From the NCBI GenBank assembly GCA_019454045.1, contig SKCR01021096.1, positions 43,065 to 107,064 of the forward strand: 64,000 nt of DNA. Reading direction: 5' to 3'. Position numbers and translations under genes: made by a program. The stretch is from Zanthoxylum bungeanum. Taxonomy: Eukaryota; Streptophyta; Magnoliopsida; Sapindales; Rutaceae. Of this stretch, positions 1-11,342 are shown piece by piece; within the stretch, counting starts at the first letter, position 1, and each line of letters starts with the position of its first letter. The notes beneath the pieces are model-generated. The model searched no databases, had not been told where the DNA came from, and saw nothing but the letters and a program-made list of their open reading frames with translations.

Positions 1-473
1 TTCGCAAGTTCACTGTCTTCGTTAGTGCTGCGTTCGTTACTTCGTTCGAACGTCAAGCAGATTGCGGACGTTCGTGTAGCGTTCAAATGGGCGTTCGAAC
101 GGAGTCGGTATTTCTGGTTTTGCTGCTAGCCTCGCACCCCAGCCCAATTAGCCCCCCATAGCCCATAAAACACATCCCAATTAATAAAACACATTTAAAA
201 CAGATGGGAAATTGAATTAAATATTAAATTAAATATTAAGGTAAATATTAATAATGTATTTGAATTAAATAAAATATTTAAACCATTTACCAATTAAATA
301 AAACATAATATAATCATACCTAATTAAGACAAATCACATACTAAATTAAAAAGATGTCATGCCTAATTAAAATCAATCATAACAAATTAAATATTTTGCA
401 TTCCTAATCTAGCCAAATTTTGTCCCCCATCAAATCCCTTCATTGTGAGACAAGGTGAAGCCCTAGCCTTTCT

Positions 474-483
474 CTATATAAAC
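474..483 (+). promoter_or_regulatory. TATA box of LTR-D
   Basis: The sequence ctatataaac lies at the same relative place as the TATA boxes at 31566 and 40396 in the related LTRs. Transcription would start about 30 bp downstream, which leaves an unusually long R-U5 part of about 2.5 kb. Confidence 0.6.
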
Positions 484-1400
484 AACCCCTAACCAAGACA
501 TGCATCCTCTAGCTCATACATATAACTCACAAAAAAATCACAACACAAAGAGCCTTAGCCACTCACGGCAATAGCAACAAGAAGAACATAAACAATTCCC
601 TTCATCTCCTCCACTCCATAACCGAAAACAGCACCCCCCTAAACTTCTACCCATCACCGAAAATCTCCCCCATACAGCAGCCCTCCATCACCGAAAATAT
701 ACCTCCAAACAGCAGCCCAAACACACCCCAAACAGCCCTTGAAACACGCCTGGACAGCAGCCCAAACCACTCCCAAAACAGTCCATAAAATCCCTTAAAA
801 CAGTAACATAAACTGCACTTATAACCCTTGAAATAACCACACAAAACTACACTAAAAACCACGAAAAAACACTCGAAACAGTTCGTTGAAATGTTAAGAC
901 AGTGACCTGAATAGTGAGCAGAAAATACAGAAGAAACAGCAGCAAAACGGAGACCAGACAACGAGTAAAGCAGCAAAACAGTGAGCTAAGACGCTGAACC
1001 AGTGAACCGGAAGAATAAGGAGCTTTTACCCCTTCCGATCTCCGCGAAACGCAAGTCCGAAGACGACTTAAAAGGTTATACCTGAGGGTACTTTCCACAC
1101 TCATCTTTATTTGATTTTGTTATTTATTTGGACTGTATTTTAATTATTTGTTGAATCTTGTGTGTGTATGATGCGTGTTGTGGGTATTGGATGAAAGAAA
1201 GAGTGTCGTCTCTTGGGATATATAGGATGGATAACCAGACGTAAATTCCGTAGCCGAATCCGAATGGAAGGTAGTGCGGTCTGTATTTGGGATACAACTC
1301 CACGTACCGCTTGAGTAAACGACACCTTCTTTTGTTTCATGTTGCTTTGATTTATTTATTTATTTTTCGTCACTTGAATTCTGCATGTTGCTTATTTATG

Positions 1401-1930
1401 TATGATTCAATCGAGCGCATGGGCTTAGTAAGTGGAATGAAAGATCCCCTATGGGGAGGGGTTAAAGCCCTTTACCACGATGCTTCGCCGCGCTGGTTGA
1501 TGTGTGTTCAGTTGAATGTAAGATACGTTCAATCGGGCATACTACGTTTGATATTATTTCTTTTAATTCTTTGTATGCATGATTCAATCGAGCACATGGG
1601 CTTAGTAAGTGCAATGAAAGATCCCCTATGGGGAGGGGTTAAAGCCCTTTACCACGATGTTTTTCCGTGCCGGTTGATGTGTGTTCGACTGAATACAAGA
1701 TACGGTCAATCGGGCATACTAAGTCTGATATTATTGTTTTTTTAATTCTTTATTTGCATGATTCCATCGAGCGCATGAGCTTAGTAAGTGCAATATAAGA
1801 TCCCCTATGGGGAGGGGTTAAAGCCCTTTACCATGATGCTTTGCCGCGCCGGTTGATGTATGTTCAGTTGAATGTAAGATACGTTTGATCGGACATACTG
1901 AGCTTGACATTGTTGTCTTTATTCTTTGTA
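1401..1930 (+). repeat. ~178-bp tandem repeat, three copies, in LTR-D
   Basis: Copies begin near 1402, 1579 and 1758. Each has a gattcaatcgagc-like start, the gcatgggcttagtaag core, agatcccctatggggagggg and a tttaccacgatg segment. The same core recurs as six copies of about 175 bp in each of the later long LTRs. The array lies in the transcribed R-U5 part. Confidence 0.85.
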
Positions 1931-1932
1931 TT

Positions 1933-2310
1933 GCATGCATCAGGTCTGGTTCCGTTCGAATGCGTTTCCGAACGCTACACGAACGCAAACCTTCTGTTTA
2001 CCGTTCGAACGTGTTCTCGAATGCTACGTGAACGCACACGCACTTCCTTAGTCTCATCATGCATCAGGTCTGGTTCCGTTCGAACGCGTTCTCGAACGCT
2101 ATACGAACGCGAACCTTCTGTTTACCGTTCGAACGCATTCTCGAACGCTACGCGAACGCACACGCACTTCCTTAGTCTTATCATGCATCAGGTCTGGTTC
2201 TGTTCGAACGCGTTCTCGAACGCTATACGAACGCGAACCTTCTGTTTACCGTTCGAATGCGTTTTCAAACGCTACGCGAACACGCACCCACTGAACTTAG
2301 TCCTTTTCAT
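1933..2310 (+). repeat. 124-bp tandem repeat rich in TTCGAA, three copies
   Basis: The word caggtctggttc recurs at 1941, 2065 and 2189, a period of 124 bp. Each unit carries two gttcgaacg-type partial palindromes and an acgcacttccttagtc tail. The array has no counterpart in the two long LTRs further right, so it is private to this LTR family member. The first 100 bp of the window carry similar gttcgaacg words. Confidence 0.85.
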
Positions 2311-2976
2311 CAGATTTCATACATAGTTTTCCTAGTAGCTATCCCCACATGTATGAATACAATGTGTTTAATGTATTACAATTCATATGCCTATGTCATG
2401 ATAACATTTGAGTATTATTTCTTGTGGTATATCGGATGGAAACCCAGACATAAATTCCGTAGCCGATTCCGAATGGACGGTAGTACGGTCTGTACTTGGG
2501 ATACAATTCCACGTACCACTTGAGAAGGTGCTCACATGTGTGCTCGTGTGGTTAGTATGTGTGCTTGTGTTTTCTTGAATATAATATGCCAGTGAAGTTG
2601 TATGTTTGTCGCTCATTTGATTTACTTTCAAGCATGCAATCTTAGATGTGAAATATATGTAAACTTAGGTGTAATTTTTATTTTGTACATGTGAATTTAG
2701 AAGCATGATACTCTTGGAAATAAGTGATACTTAAGCCTGATTAAATTATTACATAAATCCTTTCATTACAAGTGGCATAAGTAAGGGACCATTCCGAACC
2801 CAACAGTTTGAGGTCTTCCCTTGCGAGGGGTGAGTGCGGCCTTAAATCTCATTTTCCCGGTTCATACCGGGTGGTGACTCCATTACTCTCCGGTTTAGTC
2901 CCCCGTGGCTACTCCGTACTCCCGACCGGGCCGCGAGCCCGGGACAGCATGCGTCGTCCAGTTTCTGTGTCCCACA

Positions 2977-3101
2977 ATTATCTACCTTCTGCTAAGTTTG
3001 CTTTTGGTTTCCCCCATAACCAAACAAATTCACTATTGAGGGAGGATTACCTCGGGAGTGATATTCCCATATTGCCCTGAGACCAAAATCCACCGTCAAC
3101 A
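2977..3101 (+). repeat. Remnant of T1 5' LTR
   Basis: These 125 bp match 14401-14525 almost perfectly. The word attat at the start of this piece would be the five-base target duplication of the LTR-D insertion. In the intact 3' LTR the same site reads gtcgc-attat-ctacc. Confidence 0.9.
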
Positions 3102-3103
3102 GT

Positions 3104-3121
3104 TGGCGTCGTCTGTGGGGA
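3104..3121 (+). other. Primer-binding site of T1
   Basis: The sequence tggcgtcgtctgtgggga begins two bases after the LTR terminal CA. It starts with TGG, complementary to a tRNA CCA end. The matching tRNA cannot be assigned safely by eye. Confidence 0.7.
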
Positions 3122-3152
3122 CCTTTCAAAAAGCAACTCACGTAGTAAGACA

Positions 3153-4797
3153 ATGGCAGAGGGTGGAAATCATCAATCTTCAGAGAGTCCGGCAACAGAC
3201 TGGATGAAAAAGATGGAAGAAAACATGAAATCCATGATAGATCAGCTGGAGAGAATGGAAGGAACGAACAACGAGAGACCTGAAGGCGGAACCAGTCGAA
3301 GAAGAGGTGAGAAAGTAGAAGGGAAAAAGGTGGTAGATACCAGCGAGGATGATGGGCCCAGGAGGAGGGGCCCCTACGGGATAAAATCCGTGGTTGTAGA
3401 AAAAGATTCACAAATAGAGGACACATGGGAAGAAGAGGAAAGAGGACGAAGAGGACAATCACCTGATCCCTCCTATGATAGCCTCCACGACTCCCAAAGA
3501 GAAGACAGGGAATATAGCAAGGATGTGCGAGAAATTTCAAACCATGAGGAACACCGCACCCGGGGCATAGGACGCACAGAGAGGCACAGAAGACGACATG
3601 GCGGCACGACCAGTGAGATAAAGTCTTGGTTAAAAAAGGAGATGACCAAGTGGGGGGTAGGCCTCAAGGCTGACGCAAGTGATGCCCGGGACGGTGAGGA
3701 GGAATCTCCCATCGCGGAAAAAATTAGGTCGGCAAAATTCCCAAAGCGATTCAACATGCCGACCATGGCACCTTACAAAGGCCATTCTGACCCGAAATCG
3801 CACATCGAAAGCTTTGTCTTGTTAATGGAAGTCCAGGGAGTAGTAGGAGATGCCATCTGCAAAGTGTTCCCCCTAACTTTAGGTGGACCCTCCATCCTAT
3901 GGTACAGAAGCCTGGCCCCGGGAAGCATTAGAAGCTTCACACAGCTTAAGAAGTCGTTCATTCGACACTTTAAAAGGGGCCTGCATCCCCAAAAAAACGA
4001 TTGGAGAATTGAGACTTATGAAGCAAGGAGATGACGAGCCCCTGAAAAATTTTATTGAAAGATACCACAACATGGTACTGGAAGTCGGGGGATATGAGTC
4101 CCTAGAAGCCCTAGAGAGCTTAAAGGGAGCCCTAAAGGTCGGGAGATTATGGACCCATCTAAGAATCCAGGACACGCCGGATTATGAAACCGCTCTAGAG
4201 GTAGCCCGGAAGTTCGTCTTGGTAGAAAGCGAAGAAAAGATCTCCCGAAGGGGGACGGCCATTCGAGAAAGAACAGCAAGAACAGAGACCCCCCGACGAC
4301 CGGACAGGGAATTCAAAAATTCAATCTGAATCCCAAAGAATTCAAACCGATACCTCGAAGAGATCAGGAAAGAGGGGTCGCGACCCAGGTGAATCATGTA
4401 GTCCGAGAAGAAACCTATGATCCCCTGAGCAAGCCACCAGGGCAAATCATCATGGAGATACAGGAAAATGGCCTCTTGATAGAACCCGACCTCAGGAGGT
4501 TCCCCCCAGATAAAAGGAACCAGAAGTCTTACTGCATACATCATAACCTAAGGGGGCACACAACGGACGAATGCAAAGTTCTGCGGGAACAGATGGAGGA
4601 CCTAGCCCGAAATGGGTATCTAAATAATTATATCGACCATGAAACCATGGCGGCTAGACAGAGGGCACGAAGACGACAAGTGAACATCATCGCAGGGAGA
4701 AGTACACTGGCCGGGGACTCTAACCGATCAAGAAAGAACTATAGCCGAGCTCAAGGGGCAGAGGTTCTAGGAACAGAAAGACCCCCGACACTATAAG
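3153..4797 (+). pseudogene. T1 Gag
   Basis: Gag is the structural protein that forms the virus-like particle in the cytoplasm. The ATG at 3153 lies 31 bp after the primer site. The first ~150 residues are charged and Arg/Glu-rich. The retrotransposon-gag core follows, recognisable by FNMPTMAPYKGHSDPKSHIE and, later, a WYRSLAPGSI segment. A zinc-knuckle-like motif CIHHNLRGHTTDEC lies near 4530-4575, followed by LREQMEDLARNGYL. The frame is interrupted at the A7 run 3991-3997 and at the A5 run 4315-4319, where reading passes to other frames. A stop at about 4794 separates gag from the protease frame. Assignment to Gag is firm from the order and motifs. Confidence 0.85.
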
Positions 4798-4808
4798 GGG
4801 GTTGGTCG

Positions 4809-5300
4809 GTGCCCATAATGTTCACCGAAGAGGATGCACGAGGGGTGAGTTTTCCCCATGATGATGCGTTGATAATCAAAGCTACAATCAGCGGCGCAGA
4901 GGTGGATAGAATCCTGGTAGACCCCGGAAGCGCGGTAGACATAATATCCAAAGAAGCCTTAGAAAGCCTGGGAGTAGAATACGTAACCCTAACTAATGAC
5001 GGCACCCCCTATATGGTTTTGGAGGCTCAACGGTCATCCCGATGGGAAGAATACAACTGGCAACAACCATCGGAACTCACCCCAGAACCCGGACAGTCAT
5101 GGTAAACTTCACCGTTGTGGACTGCCTGAGCAGTTACCAAGTCATTGTCGGTCGGCCTTTTATGACGAAAACAAAGGCTGCGATGTCTTGTTTCTACTTG
5201 AAACTGAAATTTCCTACCCGGGAAGGGATCAGAATCATATGCGGAAGTCAGAGAATAGCCCGTAGGTGTTTCGCCACTCTCTCACGAGAAACCCTCTGCA
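4809..5300 (+). pseudogene. T1 aspartic protease
   Basis: The retropepsin-type protease cleaves the polyprotein. The active-site region reads RILVDPGSAVDIIS, beginning near 4910. The family normally has D-T/S-G there; this copy has D-P-G, a probable inactivating change. A C5 run at 5005-5009 marks a shift, after which the second half continues in another frame (GRIQLATTIGTHPRTRTVMV, then VIVGRPFM). VGRPFM is a typical C-terminal protease landmark. The domain is followed directly by the linker to reverse transcriptase. Confidence 0.8.
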
Positions 5301-5339
5301 TCGAAGGAAGCACCAGGAAGAGGCAAAGGGGGGAAGACG

Positions 5340-6443
5340 AGGAAAATCCAAGGAAGGACCCGGGTCCTCGCCCGGATAAAGTTGTCCGGCTAGAGGCAGC
5401 CGAAGAATTAGAAGAAGTCAACCTGTTCGGACCGAATAAAAGCATAAAGATAGGGGGGAACTTGGATGAAATCCTAAAAAGGGACCTGCTGGAATGCCTA
5501 CGGGAGTACCCCGACATCTTCGTATGGGGACACAATGACATGCCCGGGATTGATCCAAAGTTTATCAGTCACCGCTTGGCAGTAAACCCGACACACAAAC
5601 CAGTTAAACAGAAAAGAAGAATCTTTAACCAAGAACGGTGCGGAGCAGTGGCGTCCGAAGTGGAAAAAATGTTAAAAGCAGGGTTCATCAGAGAAGTCAA
5701 GTACCCTGAATGGGTTTCGAACGTGGTATTAGTAAAAAGCAAATGGGAAGTGGAGGATGTGCGTGGACTTCACCGACCTCAACAAGGCATGCCCGAATGA
5801 CAGCTTCCCACTGCCAAACATAGATCAGCTGGTAGATACGACTGCCTGCAAGGGACTGCTGAGCTTTATGGACGCCTTCTCGGGATACAACCAGGTCAAG
5901 ATACACCCTGCTGACGAGGAGAAAACAACTTTTGTCACCGATCAGGGGCTTTACTGTTATAAAGTAATGCCATTCGGATTAAAAAATGCAGGAGCCACCT
6001 TTCAGAGACTGGTCAACAAGATTTTCAAACCACTCATCGGCACAACAATGCTGGTGTATGTTGACGACATGATAACAATGTCTGAGGCGCCAGGGTGCCA
6101 CATGACCGACCTGAAGAAAACCTTTGAGTTATTGAGGAAATACCATTTAAAACTCAACCCAGAAAAGTGCGCCTTCGGGGTGGCCTCCGGAAAGTTTTTA
6201 GGCTACATGGTGAGCTCCAGGGGCATAGAAGCAAATCCAAAAAAGATACAAGCCGTACTGGACTTGAAATCTCCCAGGACGGTGAAAGAAGTTCAAAGTC
6301 TAACCGGCAGGCTAGCCGCGCTTAACCGATTCATCTCCCGAGCAACCGACAAATGCCACCCTTTCTTCAAAGCCATCAAGAAAGCCCAAAAGGGGATCGA
6401 CTGGACTCCAGAGTGTGAGGAGGCCTTCCAACAACTGAAATAA
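5340..6443 (+). pseudogene. T1 reverse transcriptase
   Basis: Reverse transcriptase copies element RNA to DNA inside the particle. The N-terminal part (VKQKRRIFNQERCGAVASEV) is in one frame to about 5730. The catalytic core then lies in a second frame from 5757: CVDFTDLNKACPNDSFPLP, SFMDAFSGYNQVKIHP, MPFGLKNAGATFQRLVNKIF, the YVDDM active site at 6057-6071, and LNPEKCAFGV. The shift is next to the A5 run near 5733. A TAA at 6441-6443 then interrupts the frame, which resumes without a shift into RNase H. Dating and function cannot be read from one copy, but the domain is unmistakable. Confidence 0.9.
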
Positions 6444-7340
6444 TATCTAGCGCAGCCCCCGCTCCTAGCAAAACCTCTCCCAGGAGAGACGTTATACTTG
6501 TACTTGGCTGTTTCAAAACACGCAGTAAGTTCGGTGCTGGTGCAAGAGGCCGACCGAATCCAAAGACCAGTATACTATGTCAGCAAAGCCCTGTTGGACA
6601 CAGAAACCCGGTATCCCGTACATGAACTAGTCGCCCTATCTTTGATCACCGCAGCTCGGAAATTGCGGCCTTACTTCCAAGCCCACCCTATCAAAGTTTA
6701 CACCGACCACCCCTTGCGACAGATCTTACAAAAACCAGAGGCCTCGGGAAGGTTGGTGAAGTGGTCGGTGGAGTTAACCGAGCACGACATCTCCTACCTT
6801 CCGAGGGTAGCAATGAAAGGACAAGCTTTGGCAGATTTTGTTGCAGAATTCACCGAACCCCAGATCTTGACGGTAGGGGAAGACAAGTGGGAGATGTCAA
6901 TAGACGGGTCTGTCAACTCACAGGGCGGCGGAGCCGGGATCGTGTTAAAAAATAACAGGGGGGAAGAAGTATTGTTTGCCTTAAGGTTCGCCTTCGAAAC
7001 CACGAACAATGAGGCAGAGTACGAAGCAATCTTGGCCGGATTAAGGCTATGCACAGTAGTGGGAGTCCACAATGTGGTAGTAAGGAGTGACTCTCAGCTA
7101 GCCATTCAACAACTAAAGGGAGAATTTCAGGCCAGGGAGCCAACCATGATAGCTTACTTAGCCGAAGTAAAAAAGATGATGGAGAAAGTAGGGAACATAC
7201 GCTTCGAACAAATCGGACGAGAAGACAACTGTGAAGCAGACTCCCTGGCCCGGCTCGCATTCTCAATGAAGACCGAGGATCCCAGAACAATCCCCCTAAT
7301 CTGCCTCCGAGAAAAGAGCGTAGGAGAACTCGAAGTAGGA
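6444..7340 (+). pseudogene. T1 RNase H plus archaeal-type RNase H
   Basis: Two RNase H domains lie in tandem. The first runs from about 6470 to 6850 (LYLAVSKHAVSSVLVQE, RYPVHELVALSL, VYTDHPLRQILQKPEASGRL). Its first acidic residue, usual in YLxxD/S-type motifs, is absent, as is common in Tat elements. The second runs from about 6880 to 7270 and has the archaeal-type signature: SIDGSVNSQGGGAGIV, TTNNEAEYEAILAGL, VRSDSQLAIQQLKGEF and NCEADSLARLA. These hold the expected D, E, D, D residues, so this domain is probably the one that degrades the RNA strand. The frame from 6498 is open through both domains. Such dual RNase H defines the Tat lineage. Confidence 0.9.
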
Positions 7341-8596
7341 ACCCTGGATAAAGAAGATGAAAATTCATGGCTACAACCGATCAGAAAATATTTGGAAACA
7401 GGAGACACCCGAGGACAGAAAGGAAGCCAGAAAACAAAAATTCAAGAGCACCAAGTTTTCCTTAATCGAAGGGGTACTCTACCGAAGAGGCTACACCGTA
7501 CCCCTCCTGAGATGCTTGGCGAAAAAGGAAGCAGATTATGTGCTCAGAGAAATCCACGCAGGCATCTACGGAAGTCACACCGGAGGAAGATCAATCCCCT
7601 TTAAAGCCTTAAGACAAGGATTTTACTGGCCGACCATGCATCAGGACGGTGTGAGGGTAGCTCAAAAATGTGAAGGTTGTCAGAAAAATGCCAACATCCA
7701 CCGTCAACCGGCAGAACAATTAACCACCCTGTCCAGCCCCTGCCGTTCGCACAGTGGGGGCTAGATATCATAGGGCCAATGCCAAAAGGGCGAGGGCAAG
7801 CGAAATATGCAATCGTGGCCATAGACTATTTCACAAAATGGGCAGAAGCCGAGCCGCTATCCACCATCACGGAGAAAAAGGCCACAGAATTTGTAAAGAA
7901 GAACATAATCTGCAGGTTCAGAATCCCCCGGGCGATCATCACCGACAACGGGAAACAATTCGATAGCAAATGATTCAGGAAGCTCTGCGAAGACCTCCAG
8001 ATCACTTTAAAATTCGCCTCGCCAGCCCATCCCAAGTCAAACGGACAGGTTGAGGCAACAAACAAGACCATCAAGGCAAACCTTAAAGCTCGGCTCGGAT
8101 CATGCAAAGGCTTATGGGTCGAAGAATTACCAGAAGTGCTATGGGCACATCGGACGACCTACAAAGATTCCACAAGGGAAACACCATTTTCCATATCATA
8201 CGGATGTGAGGCCGTCATTCCAGCAGAAATCGGGGTAGCAACTCACAGGGTCCGCCACTTTGGGAATGAGCAGAACGAAGAACTTATCAAAAACCACACC
8301 TCGACCTGATCGAGGAAACGAGAGAGAGATCAGCTATGAAAGCAGCAGTCTACAACAAAAATGGCCCCTTCTACAACAGAAGAGTTCGGACCCGCTCCTT
8401 CCTCCCGGGCGACTTAATATTGAGATGGGTCACCTTAAACACCGGGCGACCAGAGGAGGGATCGCTAGGTGCCAAGTGGAAGGGCCATACAAAATCACAG
8501 AGGTGGTAAGGCCAGGACTTACTTCTTGGAACAACTGGACGGCACAAGATTAAAAAGCCATGGAACTCCGAGATGTTGAGAAAATTCTTTCAGTAA
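7341..8596 (+). pseudogene. T1 integrase
   Basis: Integrase inserts the cDNA into the chromosome. The zinc-binding HHCC region is at about 7545-7685 (REIHAGIYGSHTGGR, GFYWPTM, CEGCQ). The catalytic core starts after a break at the C4 run 7737-7740 and shows AQWGLDIIGPMPKGRGQ, AIVAIDYFTKWAEAEPL, RAIITDNGKQFDSK and, past a TGA at 7971-7973, KSNGQVEATNKTIK, giving D, D and E. The C-terminal part includes AKWKGPYKITEVV near 8472 and the frame ends at about 8594. It carries at least three frame changes and one nonsense codon, so it is inactive as read. Confidence 0.88.
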
Positions 8597-8935
8597 ATTC
8601 TCCATTCCTCCTCTTCTTTGGCATCAACCCAATAAGGGACAGAATTCAAATACAAGCCTTCTCAAAATGACCCGCAGAGAGTTGTAAGAAGGGCAGTATG
8701 TCCCCGAATATAAATAAAACTTTCCTTTTTCACCCCGCTCTTCTAAAAATAATTTTGCAAAACCGTATTCAAAACCCGGGGACATACTCAACACGACGGT
8801 CCAAAGTCAAAAGCACAAAACCCGCAACTACCACTACCGACCACGGCTACCACCATAAAGAAGCACAAAGTCACACCAGAATCAGTCGACTCCATACAAG
8901 CATTAAACAGCAGGGACGAAGGTGAATCAGAGTAT
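8597..8935 (+). other. T1 spacer after pol
   Basis: About 340 bp without a recognised gene. It is the start of the long untranslated 3' region of T1, between the integrase stop and the tandem repeats. I see no conserved motif in it. Confidence 0.6.
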
Positions 8936-9640
8936 AGATCCGTGAGAAGCATAGCACGGGGATGGATGATACCCCCGTAGCGATTGCTTGCTCCAAGTGT
9001 TACCAAACATAGGGAGGAATATACCCTTAAAGCTTCGAACACCTTGGGGTTGGATCTTGTTCCGCCGAGGTCACTTGGCTATTCGGCTCGAGGTCGGGTT
9101 ACGTCCCACCGAGTCATGCTCGTTGGTCTAGGGACGGGACATTCCCCCCCCAACCAAGTATCTCTCTTGGCTCGGGGTCTCAGGGACATACTCGATGCAT
9201 AAGATCCGTGAGAAGCATAGCACAGGAGGGATGATACCCCCGTGGCGATTACTTACTCCAGTGTTACCGAACATAAGGAGGAACATGCCCTTAAGTGTCG
9301 AGCACTCTTTTGATCCTCACTTACCCGATGTAATGGATCCGTGGGAAAGCATAGCACAGAGGATGATGATGCCACCCCCCGTGACGATTGCTAACTCCAG
9401 TGATGCCGGACCTAAGGAGGAATATACCCTTAGTATCCCGGACACTCTTTGATCCATTCATCATTGGATCCAAGAGAGGCGCAGCACTGGGATGCGTTGT
9501 GCCCCTGTAGCGTGTGCTTGCTCCAGCGTGGTAAGGAGGAGCCCTCACACAATACACAGGCTCCACAGTGACCCGACGTATAGAGGATGTGCCCTTACCA
9601 TTTAAACGCTCTCTGATCCAAATCCTGGTTCGCCGGGACA
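8936..9640 (+). repeat. Diverged direct repeats in T1 3' region
   Basis: The phrase gatccgtgagaagcatagca recurs with changes near 8936, 9205 and 9338, and a weaker fourth copy begins near 9467. Each is followed by a gatgatacccccgt-like segment, a cgattgcttgctcca segment and aggaggaatataccctta. Spacing is uneven (about 110-270 bp) because blocks of another repeat, with ctcggggt and ccaccgag words, are interspersed at 9042-9200. Tandem repeats here are usual for Tat elements. Confidence 0.75.
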
Positions 9641-9896
9641 CTGAATTGAAAGATTCAGAATTGTGTTTTGGAAACCTCAGACAGGACGCTGTTTTAAGGA
9701 ATCCGTGCTGTTGTTTACGCTTGTGAAAAGCTTTGCTTTGGGACAAGTGCTAAGTCACCCCCACCTTTTGATTTTATTTTCGAAAGTTTTGTTTTTATTT
9801 TTTTCGTCGGTCTGACAAAGGGACGCCCAAGTCAGATTCGACAGGGTTTCAAAGATGGATACACTTCCCATCTGAATAAATCCCAAGGATTAACCA
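9641..9896 (+). other. T1 untranslated 3' region between arrays
   Basis: About 255 bp between the two repeat arrays. It contains T-rich runs (9765-9805) and no recognised gene or motif. Confidence 0.5.
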
Positions 9897-10310
9897 GTGC
9901 TCGGGGCTGGATTCGTTCCGCCGAGGCCACTTGGTTAATCGGCTCGGTGCTAGATTCGTTCCGCCGAGGCCACTTGATTATTCGGCCCGGGGCTGGATTA
10001 CGTTCCGCCGAGGCCATTCAGTTATTCGGCTCGGGGCTGGATTACGTTCCGCCGAGGCCATTCAGTTATTCGGCTCGGGGCTGGATTTCATTCTGCCAAG
10101 GCCACTTGGTTATACAGCTCGGGGTCGGGCCACACCCACCGAATCTATCTTTTGGACTGGAGATGAAATATTCCCCCAGGGCCAAGTGTTCCATACAGCT
10201 CGGGGTCGGGTTACGTCCCACCGAGTCAGTATTTTTTAAAACTGGGGACGTAACATTCCCCCCGGAACCAAGTGTTTCTTACTACTCGGGGTCGGATTAC
10301 GTCCCTCAAA
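9897..10310 (+). repeat. 44-bp tandem repeat array in T1
   Basis: Units with ggctcggggctggattacg, then ttccgccgaggcca, then ttcagttattc begin at about 9939, 9981, 10025, 10069 and 10113, a spacing of 42-44 bp. More diverged units continue to about 10310. The unit is GC-rich against an AT-rich background. Apparent open frames through the array are by-products of the repeat and not genes. Confidence 0.85.
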
Positions 10311-10365
10311 CTCATATTGTCCTCATGGAGAGGTCTCAAATGTTCGAAGGGAAACATGAAGAACG

Positions 10366-10465
10366 AAATAAAAAAAAAAAGAGAAAGAAAGCACATATAT
10401 ATATATATATATTCAAAAAAAAGATATGAAGTGTTATTACAAAAAACAAAAAAAAACAAGTGTAC
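10366..10465. repeat. Low-complexity A-rich and (AT)n tract
   Basis: An A12-type run is followed by gagaaagaaagc, an (AT) run at about 10391-10412 and further A runs. It lies just past the 3' end of the antisense gene. Confidence 0.8.
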
Positions 10466-10493
10466 ACAGGGCCCTGTCCGGGTTACCCCTTTT

Positions 10494-11261
10494 TTAATCA
10501 GCCCGCGCAGGGGCAGGGAGTTCTTCCTCGGCTGGCTCAGACGATGGAGGGATCGGTTCGGACTCAAAAAGGGGAACATCAGCTTCAGCCTCGGACAACA
10601 TGAGAGACCCCCACTTCAAGGATAAGAGGTGGAATCTCAGGGTAGTCCTCGCCAGGAGCAGAAACCTCAGGTCGGCTTTCTTGGGAAACCTGGGAGACCG
10701 GGGCAACGGAAATCGGATCGGGATCCATCACCTCCTCGGGAGAAGGGGGAGCCACTTCTGGAACTCCTCCTAAGATATTTCCCCTTTACAGAAACGGATG
10801 GCTGCATGGACTGGCCCCATATCCAGGTCGGGCAGCACCATTGGTATGATTTCAGCGCAATCACCGACCCCTTTAAGACGAATGGAGTCCCTCTCGGCCT
10901 CCCACTCGATTTCCTTATCCCTAAACTCGGCACGGGCCCGTCTCAGTTCCTCCTCTTTGGCCCGCAGCTTATACTCCACACTGCCCACTTCCACCTTGAG
11001 GATCCCAATCTCAGCCCGGGCATCCACCAAACTTGCTCTAGTTTCCTCAGTATTCTTGCGCTCCAGAGTAGCAGCAGCCTTAAGAGCTTTGTTTGTTTTG
11101 ACAGCCTCGACCGCAGCCAGCTCATGATCCCTATTCCTCTCCTCAGCACTAGCCAACTTGGCCTCCATTTCAGAAAGACGATTCTGAAGCCTCTGTGCCT
11201 GGCCGCCTTCAGACAAAAGGCTTATGACAAGGTCCTTATTTTTGGCCGCCAAGTAATTTGC
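10494..11261 (-). pseudogene. Antisense gene exon 4 (coiled coil)
   Basis: The acceptor is TCGGCAG|GCAAAT at 11262/11261. An open frame to 10770 is rich in heptad-like Leu, Ala, Glu, Lys and Arg (RLQNRLSEMEAKLASAEERN, LRAKEEELRRARAEFRDKEI), predicting about 130 residues of coiled coil. After shifts, Pro/Glu-rich sequence continues to a TAA at 10494 (PPSSEPAEEELPAPARAD). Confidence 0.65.
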
Positions 11262-11342
11262 CTGCCGAGAAGAAAAAAGAAGTCAGTTTCAAACTAAGTC
11301 TGAAAGACACCTCAGATGTAGAAAAGAAGAAAAAGAAATAAC

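Larger units (their letters stand above)
1..2976 (+). mobile_element. 3' part of a long LTR, Tat-type element (LTR-D)
   Basis: This is the right-hand part of a very long LTR whose start lies left of the window. It matches the two 3.7-kb LTRs at 30785-34457 and 39615-43293 block by block. Shared blocks are a TATA region, a segment reading ccttccgatctccgcgaaac near 1034, a segment with ccgtagccgaatccgaatgg near 1247, a tandem array carrying gcatgggctta, and a terminal block (2770-2976) ending in TG-tcccaca. It ends exactly in CA at 2976 and abuts LTR sequence of the next element, so it is an insertion into that element. It may be a solo LTR or the 3' LTR of a full element to the left. Small reading frames inside it are not supported as genes. 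Confidence 0.8.

Noticed and set aside
847..1104. Minus-strand frame with LRTCVSRRSEGVKAPYSSGS and copies at 32007-32258 and 40839-41093
   Set aside because: Also part of LTR homology. The conserved DNA block around ccgatctccgcgaaacgcaa is more likely a nucleic-acid element than a coding one.
1140..1340. Minus-strand frame with QTALPSIRIRLRNLRL, repeated at 32282-32512 and 41112-41342
   Set aside because: The similarity comes from copied LTR DNA. Start codons and tails differ between copies, the frame is short, and no domain is known.
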